Below are positions 37,662 through 46,515 of a stretch of 64,000 bases of DNA, piece after piece. Origin of the DNA: Clostridiaceae bacterium (GTDB lineage: Bacteria; Bacillota; Clostridia; Acetivibrionales; DUMC01); NCBI GenBank assembly GCA_012840075.1, contig DUMC01000135.1:24382-88381 (forward strand). The letters run 5' to 3'. A model generated the notes under the pieces. The model was given only the letters and a program-made list of their open reading frames with translations. It searched no databases and was not told the DNA's origin. Positions within the stretch are counted from its first letter, which is position 1, and every line of letters begins with the position of its first letter. A program made the translations under genes and the position numbers.

Positions 37662-39851
37662 TTAACCCTGCTTTACAACCATATCTTTTCTTATATACAT
37701 GGCAGGCACTACACCTACCTCTTTCATATCGGCAAGTTTATGATATACATACCCATCTTTTCCTACCACTCTCACAACATTCTCATTGGTGTACGGAGTT
37801 CTCAACCAATACATTGCACCCTTTTTCTTATCAAATTTATAACTTTCCCATTCCTTGATGCTTAATAAAAATACTCTCTCTTCCGAAACCATGGCGTAAG
37901 AATTATCATAATTTTGAATTGTCTTTCCAGGTACACTAAACCAATAGTGAGGCTGATAACCTGATTCAGCATATTTTTTATATGCAGGAGCCAGTACTGT
38001 TTTTAATTGAACGGTTTTTATCGCCATTTTTTCATTATTGTTAAATTGGCTTAAAAACCCACCTTCATCTTCATCATTAAGCCATTTCCTTATATCCGAT
38101 TCTATCCATAAATTACTGCACTCACTAGAAAAGGCACGCTTTGCAACTATATCCTTGCATATTACAAAATAATACTCGTCAGTTTCCTCAACTATTTCCC
38201 AAACTAATGTTTTTCCTTCAAATTTTCCGAAACTTAAAGTATCGTTTTTATTATGTGCCTGGAATAAGAAAATTCCGGCTATAATAGCAGCTAAAGGAAC
38301 AAATACCAAGACCTTCGCAATCTTATGATTTTTAATATGATTTTTCACATATTCGGCAATAATCCTATATCTAGGTACTATAATAATAATCTCCACTATA
38401 TCAACAAACATCACAAACAGCATCATATCAAAAAATACATTAAACAGAAACATATGCTTTGCCAGGTCAGCTTCTCCATTTCCTACAACAGGTATTATGA
38501 ATTGTGCAGCAGCAAACAAAAGCAACATGACCCTGGCAGAAATATCAAGATAATATTCTTTTAATACGTATTTATTTTTGTATTCCCAAAGCTTATGCAA
38601 TGCTAAGCATATGTATATCAAAAAAACTGCAATTATCGTCGGAAGTGCAAAACCTGTAAAGGATTTTCTTATGTTTTCCCACATTGAGAATTTTGTGCAG
38701 TGTTTTACTATTTCCTCACTTGCTTCTTTTGTATAATTTCCCAGATACGGCGGACGCAGTGACAAACTTGCTTCTGCACTTATATCCATTTTTTCAAGTA
38801 ACCTGGAAGGATGAGTGATGTAATATCTTAAAATATTAAAAGTTCCCGCTTTTTCATATACATCTTTACTGAATTCATCGCTGTCAATATCGTATTCGCC
38901 ATGATTCCCATAAGCGTTAGTATCCGCTAAAACCGCATACTTCTTATCGATTCCGAGAAATTCCAGATCTTTTTCGGGCTCTTCCGAACCTTTAAGAATT
39001 CCGTAAAAAACCGTATGATACCTGGTTACATTGTGTATCCACTTAGGTATTGCCATGTAATAATATATGGATGCTGCACTTAAAAATACCACTCCTGCTA
39101 AAATTAACAGGCGTTTCCCTGCTTTCTTTTCTTTAAATAGCAGCAATAACGAGAATATCACCACAAATACAGCTAATGGTACATTTGCAGCTTTCGCACC
39201 TACAAGTATGATAAACGAGATAAAGTACAGCAAAAGCATTGAATAGCTATAACCGGTTTTTTCCTTTTTAATTAAATACAGCACTGAAGAAAACCATAAT
39301 AAAAAACCTACTAAATTTATAGCTTCCCCAAAAAATGAGTTATAGTAAGCCAAATAGCCTACATCAAAATATATCAGTATTAATACCAATAGAAAAATTA
39401 CATTCCACCATTTGTGCTTGCTTCGAATATTCTTCCATATCATAACAACAGCAGCACAATGAATCAACAATAGCAATACTCCCAGTACCTTTATATCAAA
39501 TGTTGCAATTGTTTTATCTTTTAAATAACATAATATTCCATTAATCAGTTGCGCTGTCTTTAAAAATAAAAACTGTGTACTTTCATACGCAGTTATATTT
39601 CCAACACCCGGATTTATAATAAACACAATATGTTCGAGCAAATTATCAAATTCTTTTACATAATCATATTTTTCTTGAAAATAAAAGTACTTCAGGCTCT
39701 TATCACTGGTTAAACCTAACGGCTGTAACACCCTGTAATAGTCAGAATTATCTGCTACTCCGACAGTGTCAGGGAAAAATAATATAATGCTCCCAAGCAT
39801 CACCAATAGCACAAATAACAAGAAATATTTGCATTTTTTCAAAAGCTCCAT
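37662..39851 (-). CDS. Large polytopic membrane protein fused to a C-terminal DUF6273 domain
   Basis: A 729-residue protein. About eleven hydrophobic segments lie in the first 530 residues, with two hydrophilic loops carrying ADNSDYYRVLQPLGL and the NAYGNHGEYDIDSDEFSKDVYEKAG region. The layout resembles GT-C-type or GtrC-like membrane glycosyltransferases, but no motif proves it. Residues about 540-729 are a soluble DUF6273 module (FGKFEGKTLVWEIVE, AFSSECSNLWIESDIRKWLN, YWLRTPYTNENVVRVVGKDG, GVVPAMYIRK). It precedes no close gene; upstream neighbours are GtrA and a GT2 in the same orientation. Function unknown. Confidence 0.72.
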   Translation of the reverse strand: MELLKKCKYFLLFVLLVMLGSIILFFPDTVGVADNSDYYRVLQPLGLTSDKSLKYFYFQEKYDYVKEFDNLLEHIVFIINPGVGNITAYESTQFLFLKTAQLINGILCYLKDKTIATFDIKVLGVLLLLIHCAAVVMIWKNIRSKHKWWNVIFLLVLILIYFDVGYLAYYNSFFGEAINLVGFLLWFSSVLYLIKKEKTGYSYSMLLLYFISFIILVGAKAANVPLAVFVVIFSLLLLFKEKKAGKRLLILAGVVFLSAASIYYYMAIPKWIHNVTRYHTVFYGILKGSEEPEKDLEFLGIDKKYAVLADTNAYGNHGEYDIDSDEFSKDVYEKAGTFNILRYYITHPSRLLEKMDISAEASLSLRPPYLGNYTKEASEEIVKHCTKFSMWENIRKSFTGFALPTIIAVFLIYICLALHKLWEYKNKYVLKEYYLDISARVMLLLFAAAQFIIPVVGNGEADLAKHMFLFNVFFDMMLFVMFVDIVEIIIIVPRYRIIAEYVKNHIKNHKIAKVLVFVPLAAIIAGIFLFQAHNKNDTLSFGKFEGKTLVWEIVEETDEYYFVICKDIVAKRAFSSECSNLWIESDIRKWLNDEDEGGFLSQFNNNEKMAIKTVQLKTVLAPAYKKYAESGYQPHYWFSVPGKTIQNYDNSYAMVSEERVFLLSIKEWESYKFDKKKGAMYWLRTPYTNENVVRVVGKDGYVYHKLADMKEVGVVPAMYIRKDMVVKQG

Positions 39852-40000
39852 CTACAGATTATATTACCCCCTCAACTTTTAAGCGTTTTAAGTAATAATA
39901 CTTGAATTGTAAATATTTAATTGGCCAGTAATTATAATACCAGAATCAATACCGGAATCGTCAACTTATTTGATTAATTTATTATAAATTTATCTCCTAT

Positions 40001-40429
40001 TTATTTAAAAACCCACATTTTATTCCCGAAAAAATTCACTATAATTGCAAAAATAGTAGCAACCGTCTTACCGATAACAACATTTGCTTTTAGAACATTG
40101 CTCATAAAATACAAAACTGCAATGCTTACTCCCAGCGATAATAGGTTAATAACAATAAACCTGATCCCCTGCTGAATACCAGTATTCTTGTTATTCTTAT
40201 ATTTCGCAAAGGTTGCAAAGGTCCAATTTCTATTTAAAACATAACTGTTAATCATTCCGCAGCTATATGATATTACTTGAGCCTGAAGATTGCCCACATT
40301 CAGAAATTTCAACAAAGTGAACACACTAAAGTCTATCAGGGTGTTTAGAACACCTACTGCATTAAATTTAATAAACATGAAAATGCCGTTTTTATATGTA
40401 TTAATCATCTTTCTTATTTTGTCGCTCAT
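40001..40429 (-). CDS. GtrA-family membrane protein
   Basis: A 142-residue protein with four membrane segments. FIKFNAVGVLNTLIDFSVFTLLKFL and QVISYSCGMINSYVLNRNWTF are the GtrA hallmarks, and the end GNKMWVF is typical. GtrA proteins are thought to flip an undecaprenyl-phosphate-linked sugar made by the partner GT2. ATG at 40429 follows AAGG at 6 nt and overlaps the GT2 gene end by 29 nt, so the pair is coupled. Confidence 0.9.
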   Translation of the reverse strand: MSDKIRKMINTYKNGIFMFIKFNAVGVLNTLIDFSVFTLLKFLNVGNLQAQVISYSCGMINSYVLNRNWTFATFAKYKNNKNTGIQQGIRFIVINLLSLGVSIAVLYFMSNVLKANVVIGKTVATIFAIIVNFFGNKMWVFK

Positions 40430-41393
40430 TATCAGCCTTATTTTGCAGTTCATCTTCAAATCCTATCTTCTCCCTAATGATGTACAGCGGTCTGCCTTTG
40501 GTCTCGTCATAAATCCTTCCTATGTATTCGCCTATAATCCCCAATGTAATCAGGATTACCCCGTTAAAAAATAAATTTATGACAGTAAGCGATGCCCAGC
40601 CCGGTACTGTAGTATTCGTAGTTAACTTTTGTATTATTACAATTACTAAATATATAAAGCTCAAAAGAGATATTATAATTCCGACATATGTAGCAATTTT
40701 CAATGGCCTATGTGAAAAGGAGGTTATTGCATCCATGGCAAATTTAATCATCTTTTTTAGAGGATACTTGGTCTCGCCCGCAAATCTTTCTTCCCTTACA
40801 AATCCAACACCTGTTTGCTTGAAACCCAGCCAGCTAATCAACCCTCTAACATAACGGTTTCTTTCAGGTAATAATTTCAGTGCATCGCATACTTTTCTGT
40901 CTATCAGCCTGAAATCCCCTACATCAAGGGGAATGTCCACGTCAGTAATGCTGTTCAGGAACCTATAAAATAGCTTGGCGGTTACTTTTTTAAAAACTGT
41001 CTCTCCCTTTCTTTTCAACCTCTTTCCATATACAACTTCATATCCTTCCTTCCACTTCCGTATCATATCTTGTATAACTTCGGGCGGATCCTGAAGGTCA
41101 GCATCAATGACAATAATTGCTTGTCCGCAGGAATTATCCATTCCTGCAGTAATTGCTAATTGGTGTCCGAAGTTTCTTGAAAAATCTATTAACCTTACAT
41201 TACTATCACTACGGCAAATATCCGTAACTATTGTTTTTGTATTATCCGTACTCCCATCATTTACAAAAATAATTTCATAAGGCTCTCCTATTGATTCCAT
41301 TACATTTTTCAGTCGTTTATAGGTTTCACGAATAACAAGTTCTTCATTGTATAACGGCACAATTACTGAATATGTGACATCACTTATTTTCAC
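40401..41393 (-). CDS. GT2 glycosyltransferase, GtrB/DPM1-like (polyprenyl-phosphate sugar synthase)
   Basis: A 330-residue protein. A GT-A domain with YSVIVPLYNEE, FVNDGSTDNT and VIDADLQDPPE (the D-x-D-type metal site) is followed by two C-terminal membrane segments (about 235-310), as in GtrB and dolichol-phosphate-mannose synthases. It would load a sugar onto undecaprenyl phosphate at the inner membrane face. GTG at 41393 is 6 nt after GAGGTG. It is coupled to gtrA. Confidence 0.9.
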   Translation of the reverse strand: MKISDVTYSVIVPLYNEELVIRETYKRLKNVMESIGEPYEIIFVNDGSTDNTKTIVTDICRSDSNVRLIDFSRNFGHQLAITAGMDNSCGQAIIVIDADLQDPPEVIQDMIRKWKEGYEVVYGKRLKRKGETVFKKVTAKLFYRFLNSITDVDIPLDVGDFRLIDRKVCDALKLLPERNRYVRGLISWLGFKQTGVGFVREERFAGETKYPLKKMIKFAMDAITSFSHRPLKIATYVGIIISLLSFIYLVIVIIQKLTTNTTVPGWASLTVINLFFNGVILITLGIIGEYIGRIYDETKGRPLYIIREKIGFEDELQNKADNERQNKKDD

Positions 41394-41510
41394 AAACAGC
41401 ACCTCATTATTATTCCCTTTTCGTTTGTTACAAAAAATATAACTACAATTAAAAAATTTTAAACAACTTAAAAAATTTTAGCAACAATCTATATAAAAAT
41501 CCATTGTATA

Positions 41511-42386
41511 TTACACATTGCCTAAATAAACATGTTTCAAATACTTTGAAGCTTTTTCCCCCGCAGTGCTAAGAGTTTTTAGGGGTGTAGCGGGTTTATC
41601 CATCTTATACCTTGGAAAATATCTTGACAAGTGCAAAACGATTTCAGGTGAAATAGATGCAAGCCACTTTGCCAGTTCTTCAATTTCTTCAATTGAATCA
41701 TTTAATTCAGGTATTACTAACGTAGTCACTTCTACATGGCATTTTTTTACAGCATATGCAATTGTGTTTTTTACATGCTCCAAAGCATTCTCACTTTTAC
41801 AGATATCTTTGTAAAATGAAGCTTTAAAAGCTTTTAGATCAATATTCATTGCATCAATAAAAGGTAAAGTATCAGCAAGAGGCTCTTGACTGATATATCC
41901 ATTTGTCACCAATACATTTGCAAGACCTTTTTCTTTAGCTAATTTTGATGTTTCATATACAAATTCATACCATATTGTAGGCTCATTATAGGTATATGCT
42001 ATACCTACATTCCCCCGGGAAACGTATTTTTGAGCTTCTTCCACCAGCCTAGCAGGTGTAATGTCATAAGTATCCGGAGTCTCATGTGCAATTTGCCAGT
42101 TTTGACAAAAAGAGCACTTAAGGTTGCATCCAAAAGTCCCCACAGACAGTATAATGCTTCCCGGATGAAAGTGATATAAGGGCTTCTTCTCTATAGGATC
42201 CAGCGCGATTGACGTTATCTTCCCATAGTTTAAAGAATAAAGCTCTCCGTCTATATTCTTGCGGACTCTGCAAACTCCAACCTTTCCAGGCGATATAAGG
42301 CAATTACGTGGGCACAGGTAACAGTGAACCTTGCTGTCTTCTGCTTTTTCGTAATACATTGCCTGATGCAGGTTTTGGTTAGGCAT
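41511..42386 (-). CDS. amrS: AmmeMemoRadiSam system radical SAM enzyme
   Basis: A 291-residue radical SAM protein. The cluster motif CNLKCSFC (CxxxCxxC) lies within SVGTFGCNLKCSFCQNWQIAHE, preceded by a Cys-rich N-terminus (CYLCPRNCLISPGKVGVCRVR) that may hold another site. DIKAFKASFYKDICK and LHLSRYFPRYKM are typical of this family, which is related to pyruvate formate-lyase activating enzymes but has no known substrate. ATG at 42386 follows GAGGTGAT. The partner AmrB-AmrA protein is encoded 192 bp upstream, separated by repeats. Confidence 0.92.
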   Translation of the reverse strand: MPNQNLHQAMYYEKAEDSKVHCYLCPRNCLISPGKVGVCRVRKNIDGELYSLNYGKITSIALDPIEKKPLYHFHPGSIILSVGTFGCNLKCSFCQNWQIAHETPDTYDITPARLVEEAQKYVSRGNVGIAYTYNEPTIWYEFVYETSKLAKEKGLANVLVTNGYISQEPLADTLPFIDAMNIDLKAFKASFYKDICKSENALEHVKNTIAYAVKKCHVEVTTLVIPELNDSIEEIEELAKWLASISPEIVLHLSRYFPRYKMDKPATPLKTLSTAGEKASKYLKHVYLGNV

Positions 42387-42409
42387 TTTGATCACCTCGT
42401 TGGATTTAT

Positions 42410-42580
42410 AAGGTAGGGGGACACACCTCTCTCAGCTTACTGGTATTCCTTCTGTGGAGAGGAATGTCCCCCTTTGATTGGGGGAACACACCTTTCTCAG
42501 TTTACTGACATTCCTTGGTGTAGAGAGGAATGTCCCCACTTGATTGGGAGGACACACTCCTTAGAGGAATGTCCCCTTTC
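42410..42580. repeat. Three diverged palindromic units of the GGGACACACCTC family
   Basis: Units begin near 42411 (AAGGTAGGGGGACACACCTC), 42478 (TTGGGGGAACACACCTTTCT) and 42542 (GATTGGGAGGACACACTCCT); each ends with GAGGAATGTCCCC. Outer stems GGGGACA/TGTCCCC are visible. The third unit ends on the TGA stop of the AmrB-AmrA gene. Confidence 0.85.
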
Positions 42581-44027
42581 ATTTAGCTCCGTGTCTTACA
42601 ACCTGGAATCTCTCCATAGTGTACTTCTCATTAGGGCTTATCCCTGCTTTTCTAAGAGCAATTGAAACCTGTTCCTCGGGTGTATCTATCCCCTCAAGAT
42701 TCGGCAACAACAAGCCTGTTCTGAATCCTGCTCTCACAATGACTCCATATTTTATCACATCAAGCTGATCCATAGATTCTATCGGCTCAGGTTCTCCCAG
42801 GACATCAACGGAATATACCAATTCATCAAGTTCGTTAGCACTTACAGGAAAGAACCTTGGGTCATTTGTTCCGGCACTTATAGCATTATGGATTATTTCT
42901 TCGGCAATGTTTTTCTTAGTTGGTTGTATGGTTCCTATACAACCTCTTAAGTTACCGTGTTTTTTAAGAGATACGAAAGTTCCTGCTCTGTCCCTTATCA
43001 TTTCCTCAGGTAAATCTCCGAACTTTTGCTCATACTCATTTTGGCTTACAACTCTTCCTTCCCTTACATAAGTTTCCAAGGCAAAACGTGCCAATGAAAC
43101 ATAAGGGTCTTCATCTTTTCTTAAAATGCTTATTTTGCGTTCCATTTCTTTTTTGTATTCTTCATATAGTTTTCTATTCGGGTTTACATCACCAATTTCA
43201 ATTTTTGCGATAGCATATCCTACTCCAAAGGGTCCTTCATATGAATATACCTTGGGGTATATGTCATACCCATCCAATGCTCCGAACATTATTAAGAACG
43301 ACCTTAAGCCACATTGAGCAGCTTCTTCGCAAAAATACGGGTCAAAGTTTAATATGCCTTTTACATTCCCTTCTGAAATATACTTAACCAGGAGATTATC
43401 AAATTCCACACCTTTTGGGTTATATCCATAAGGAGATGCATGACTTACTGTATGAGATAAATCACCGCTTGCAAGAAATACAATCCTTTCATTGGTTTCA
43501 GCTACAGCTTTTCCTATGCACATTCCAAATCTATAAATATCGATATAAGGTAAGTCTGCAAGGGAGATTAGCACAATTTTAAATTTTTTAGAGTTATTTT
43601 TTCTGTACTCCTTGTCCACAAAGTATAAAGGAACCATGGCTCCATGGTCGATTTTTTTAGAAACCCTCATTCTTTTTAATAAATTGTTTTCAAGTCCTCC
43701 GCAGTATATACCTTCAGCTCTGGCGTTTCTGACTATTTTTTCAACAAGCTCGGTATTATTTTCAAACTCCAGTTTTACCTCAGATGCATCAAATTGTCCT
43801 AAATCACCTTTCAAAATAGTATCTGTAGGTATATAAAAGAAATCTTTAAAAAAAGGACCATGAGGTGTAGTTACAATTATTGTATCCGGAGCATCCTTTC
43901 TTATATCTTCCGCCGCTCTTTTGGTTGCCTCTATGGTTTTTATAGCGTCTATTTCACTACCCTTGCCTACTTCAGGGATTATTATAGGCGGATGAGGGAA
44001 AATATACGCATTAATAATTTTTCCCAT
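42579..44027 (-). CDS. AmmeMemoRadiSam system AmrB-AmrA fusion (Memo-like plus AMMECR1)
   Basis: A 482-residue fusion. Residues 1 to about 275 are the Memo/class III extradiol dioxygenase-like domain (AYIFPHPPIIIPEVGKGSE, TPHGPFFKDFF, DHGAMVPLYF, LASGDLSHTVS, with the metal-site histidines). Residues about 300-480 are AMMECR1 (YVSLARFALETYVREG, DRAGTFVSLKKHGNLRGCIGTIQPTKK, DPRFFPVSANELDELVYSVDVLGEPEPI). With the radical SAM gene this completes the three-part AmmeMemoRadiSam set, conserved in bacteria and archaea and of unknown reaction. ATG at 44027; an ATG-less extension to 44078 is unlikely. Confidence 0.92.
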   Translation of the reverse strand: MGKIINAYIFPHPPIIIPEVGKGSEIDAIKTIEATKRAAEDIRKDAPDTIIVTTPHGPFFKDFFYIPTDTILKGDLGQFDASEVKLEFENNTELVEKIVRNARAEGIYCGGLENNLLKRMRVSKKIDHGAMVPLYFVDKEYRKNNSKKFKIVLISLADLPYIDIYRFGMCIGKAVAETNERIVFLASGDLSHTVSHASPYGYNPKGVEFDNLLVKYISEGNVKGILNFDPYFCEEAAQCGLRSFLIMFGALDGYDIYPKVYSYEGPFGVGYAIAKIEIGDVNPNRKLYEEYKKEMERKISILRKDEDPYVSLARFALETYVREGRVVSQNEYEQKFGDLPEEMIRDRAGTFVSLKKHGNLRGCIGTIQPTKKNIAEEIIHNAISAGTNDPRFFPVSANELDELVYSVDVLGEPEPIESMDQLDVIKYGVIVRAGFRTGLLLPNLEGIDTPEEQVSIALRKAGISPNEKYTMERFQVVRHGAK

Positions 44028-44136
44028 ATTGCACCAACCTTTCATTTCACTAGTTTTTAAGGCTTTTCTACTCGGCAAACTTAATTATTTTAAGTAAATT
44101 ATTAAAGCCCTCTAAAGTCCGATACCATTTGTTCAT

Positions 44137-46404
44137 CTATTTATCAATTAATTTTAAAAGTTTCAGCGTCGTATCCTTAGGATTTCCGCTTCCCAAAAAT
44201 TCATTCAACGGTCCTACACATGACGGACATCCTTCTTCGCAGCCACAGTGCTTTATCATTTCTTCCGCAGTTTTTAATATTTCTTTGTGCAAATCAAATA
44301 GTTTATCGCTAAATCCGACACCTCCGGGATAATTATCGTATATGTATATTGTAGGTCTTTGGGTGAAGGGAGATTTTACCTGGTATACTACGCTGATGTC
44401 CCGGGGATCACACATGAGATATATAGGAGCAGCATTTGACAATACATTTGAAAGCCCCAATAATCCGTTTTGAATATCGGTCTGGGTCATGCCCTCCGGC
44501 ATCAATTCAGGAAAGCTTATCCAATAGGAAGTAGTATGCATCGTGATTTCAGGGAGGTCTACCGGTCCGGATCCTATATTTTCATGAGTGTAAAACTTAA
44601 TTTTTTTGAACATGGTTACCAGGGCGGTAACCATAACTTCTCCGCTGCATTTTAAAATATCCTTGTCCTCTTCCTCCCGGAATACATCAATAACTTTAAG
44701 TTCAACTGCCAGATTCGCATCCGTATAATAATCAACATCTACTGACCTTACATAAGCTTTTTTCTCTTCAAAGTCAAGTTTTTCTACTTGATATTGCTGA
44801 CCTTCATGGATATATATAGCTTCCTCGTGGATAAGCATCGGAGCGGAAAATCTGTCACACTCACCGATAACTCTATGATTTGGCGTTGTTATATCAATGA
44901 TAATGAAATTTTCATTAGATGCGCTTCTTAAACTAATCTCGTCTGCAGGAAATGCTTCAGACATCCAATGCCATCTGTTTCCTACATGTCTTAATATTTT
45001 TGCATCTTCAAGAAAAGATAAAATTTCCTGGGTTGTTTCGACTCCAAACTTTTCATCATCGGTAAAAGGAAGCTCAAAAGCCGCACATTTAATATGGCTC
45101 AGTAATATAGCAAGATTATCAGGATTTATTAGGCCGTTTTCAGGACTTTTACCAAAAAAATATTCCGGATGGGTTATTATATACTGATCAATAGGGTTGC
45201 TGCTTGCTATTAAAAAGGCCGCTGAAATCATATTTTTCCTGCCCGCTCTCCCGGCTTGCTGCCATGTGCTTGAAATTGTTCCAGGATAACCACACATGAT
45301 GCAAGCTTCCAGTGTACCGATATCTATACCCAGTTCTAACGCATTAGTTGCTACAATTCCCGTTATTTCACCATCACGCATTTTTCTTTCAATTTCACGC
45401 CTTTGGTTTGGAAGATAACCGCCTCTATATCCTCTTATTTTTTCCTCTTGATTCATCTTACTTTTGAAAACATCTCTAAGATACGTAACCATTACTTCTA
45501 CATTAAGCCTGCTTTTTGTAAATATAATAGTCTGTATGTTGTTTTTTACAAGCAACTCTGCAATCATTCTAGCTTCCATGAGACTGCTTCGCCTAATACC
45601 TAACTCCTTGTTTACAACAGGGGGGTTATAAAATATTATGTGCTTTTCTCCTGAGGGTGCACCGTTGTTATCAATAACTTCAACTCCTTCACCGATTATC
45701 TTTTCCGTCAGTTCCCCCGGGTTGGCTATGGTTGCAGAACAGCATATAAATTGAGGGTTTGAGCCATAAAATTTACATATGCGTTTTAATCTTCTTATGA
45801 CATTTGCCATATGGCTGCCGAATACACCCCTGTATTGGTGGATTTCGTCAATAATTACAAACTTAAGGTTTTCGAACAATTTCGTCCATTTTGTGTGATG
45901 AGGTAAAATACCGCTGTGGAGCATATCGGGGTTTGTAACAACTATATGCCCTGCTTGTCTTATCGCTTTTCTTGCTGATTGTGGTGTATCTCCGTCGTAG
46001 GTAAAAGTTTTTACATTGACGCCTGCTCTGGTTATAAGTTCATGGAGCTCTGCCATCTGATCTTGTGAGAGCGCCTTCGTCGGAAATAAAAACAAAGCTC
46101 TTGATTCTTCATCTTTTATTATGGCATTAAGAACCGGAATATTGTAGCACATGGTCTTACCTGAGGCAGTCGGAGTGACAACAACAATATTTTTGCCCTG
46201 CTTTACCTTTGATACTGCTTCTGCCTGATGCGAATATAATCTGTATATTCCCTTTTGTTCAAGGGCCTTTTTTATCCTTGTATCAATCCAATCAGGGAAA
46301 GGAGCAAACTGAGCCTCTTTTGCTGGGATTCTCTCCCAATGAGTTATATTTTTTCCTATTCGTTCATTGTTTTTAATATATTGAAGTAATTGTTCAAGAT
46401 TCAT
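44137..46404 (-). CDS. mrfA: MrfA/YprA-like DEAD/DEAH-box helicase with zinc-binding C-terminus
   Basis: A 755-residue superfamily 2 helicase. Walker A is VTPTASGKTMCYNIPV, motif II is IIDEIHQYRGVFG and motif VI is QQAGRAGR. The C-terminal DUF1998 region carries the four-cysteine motif CGCEEGCPSCVGP known from MrfA. In Bacillus subtilis it is a 3'-5' DNA helicase of a mitomycin-C repair pathway with MrfB. SD GAGG is 8 nt before the ATG. Here it follows the AMMECR1 fusion gene upstream in the same orientation and not mrfB. Confidence 0.94.
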   Translation of the reverse strand: MNLEQLLQYIKNNERIGKNITHWERIPAKEAQFAPFPDWIDTRIKKALEQKGIYRLYSHQAEAVSKVKQGKNIVVVTPTASGKTMCYNIPVLNAIIKDEESRALFLFPTKALSQDQMAELHELITRAGVNVKTFTYDGDTPQSARKAIRQAGHIVVTNPDMLHSGILPHHTKWTKLFENLKFVIIDEIHQYRGVFGSHMANVIRRLKRICKFYGSNPQFICCSATIANPGELTEKIIGEGVEVIDNNGAPSGEKHIIFYNPPVVNKELGIRRSSLMEARMIAELLVKNNIQTIIFTKSRLNVEVMVTYLRDVFKSKMNQEEKIRGYRGGYLPNQRREIERKMRDGEITGIVATNALELGIDIGTLEACIMCGYPGTISSTWQQAGRAGRKNMISAAFLIASSNPIDQYIITHPEYFFGKSPENGLINPDNLAILLSHIKCAAFELPFTDDEKFGVETTQEILSFLEDAKILRHVGNRWHWMSEAFPADEISLRSASNENFIIIDITTPNHRVIGECDRFSAPMLIHEEAIYIHEGQQYQVEKLDFEEKKAYVRSVDVDYYTDANLAVELKVIDVFREEEDKDILKCSGEVMVTALVTMFKKIKFYTHENIGSGPVDLPEITMHTTSYWISFPELMPEGMTQTDIQNGLLGLSNVLSNAAPIYLMCDPRDISVVYQVKSPFTQRPTIYIYDNYPGGVGFSDKLFDLHKEILKTAEEMIKHCGCEEGCPSCVGPLNEFLGSGNPKDTTLKLLKLIDK

Positions 46405-46515
46405 ATGCTTAACCTCGGATCAAATTTAAAAATCTTCCGGTGTTATCACGAGTGTGTTTATTAAAAATTATATTTTACATAGCTATTATTGTCAAAAATT
46501 TTATAGCCATAAAAC

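Noticed and set aside
37544..37865. Two overlapping plus-strand frames between mrfB and the polytopic protein
   Set aside because: They run antisense into the DUF6273 end, have AT-driven composition and no ribosome site.
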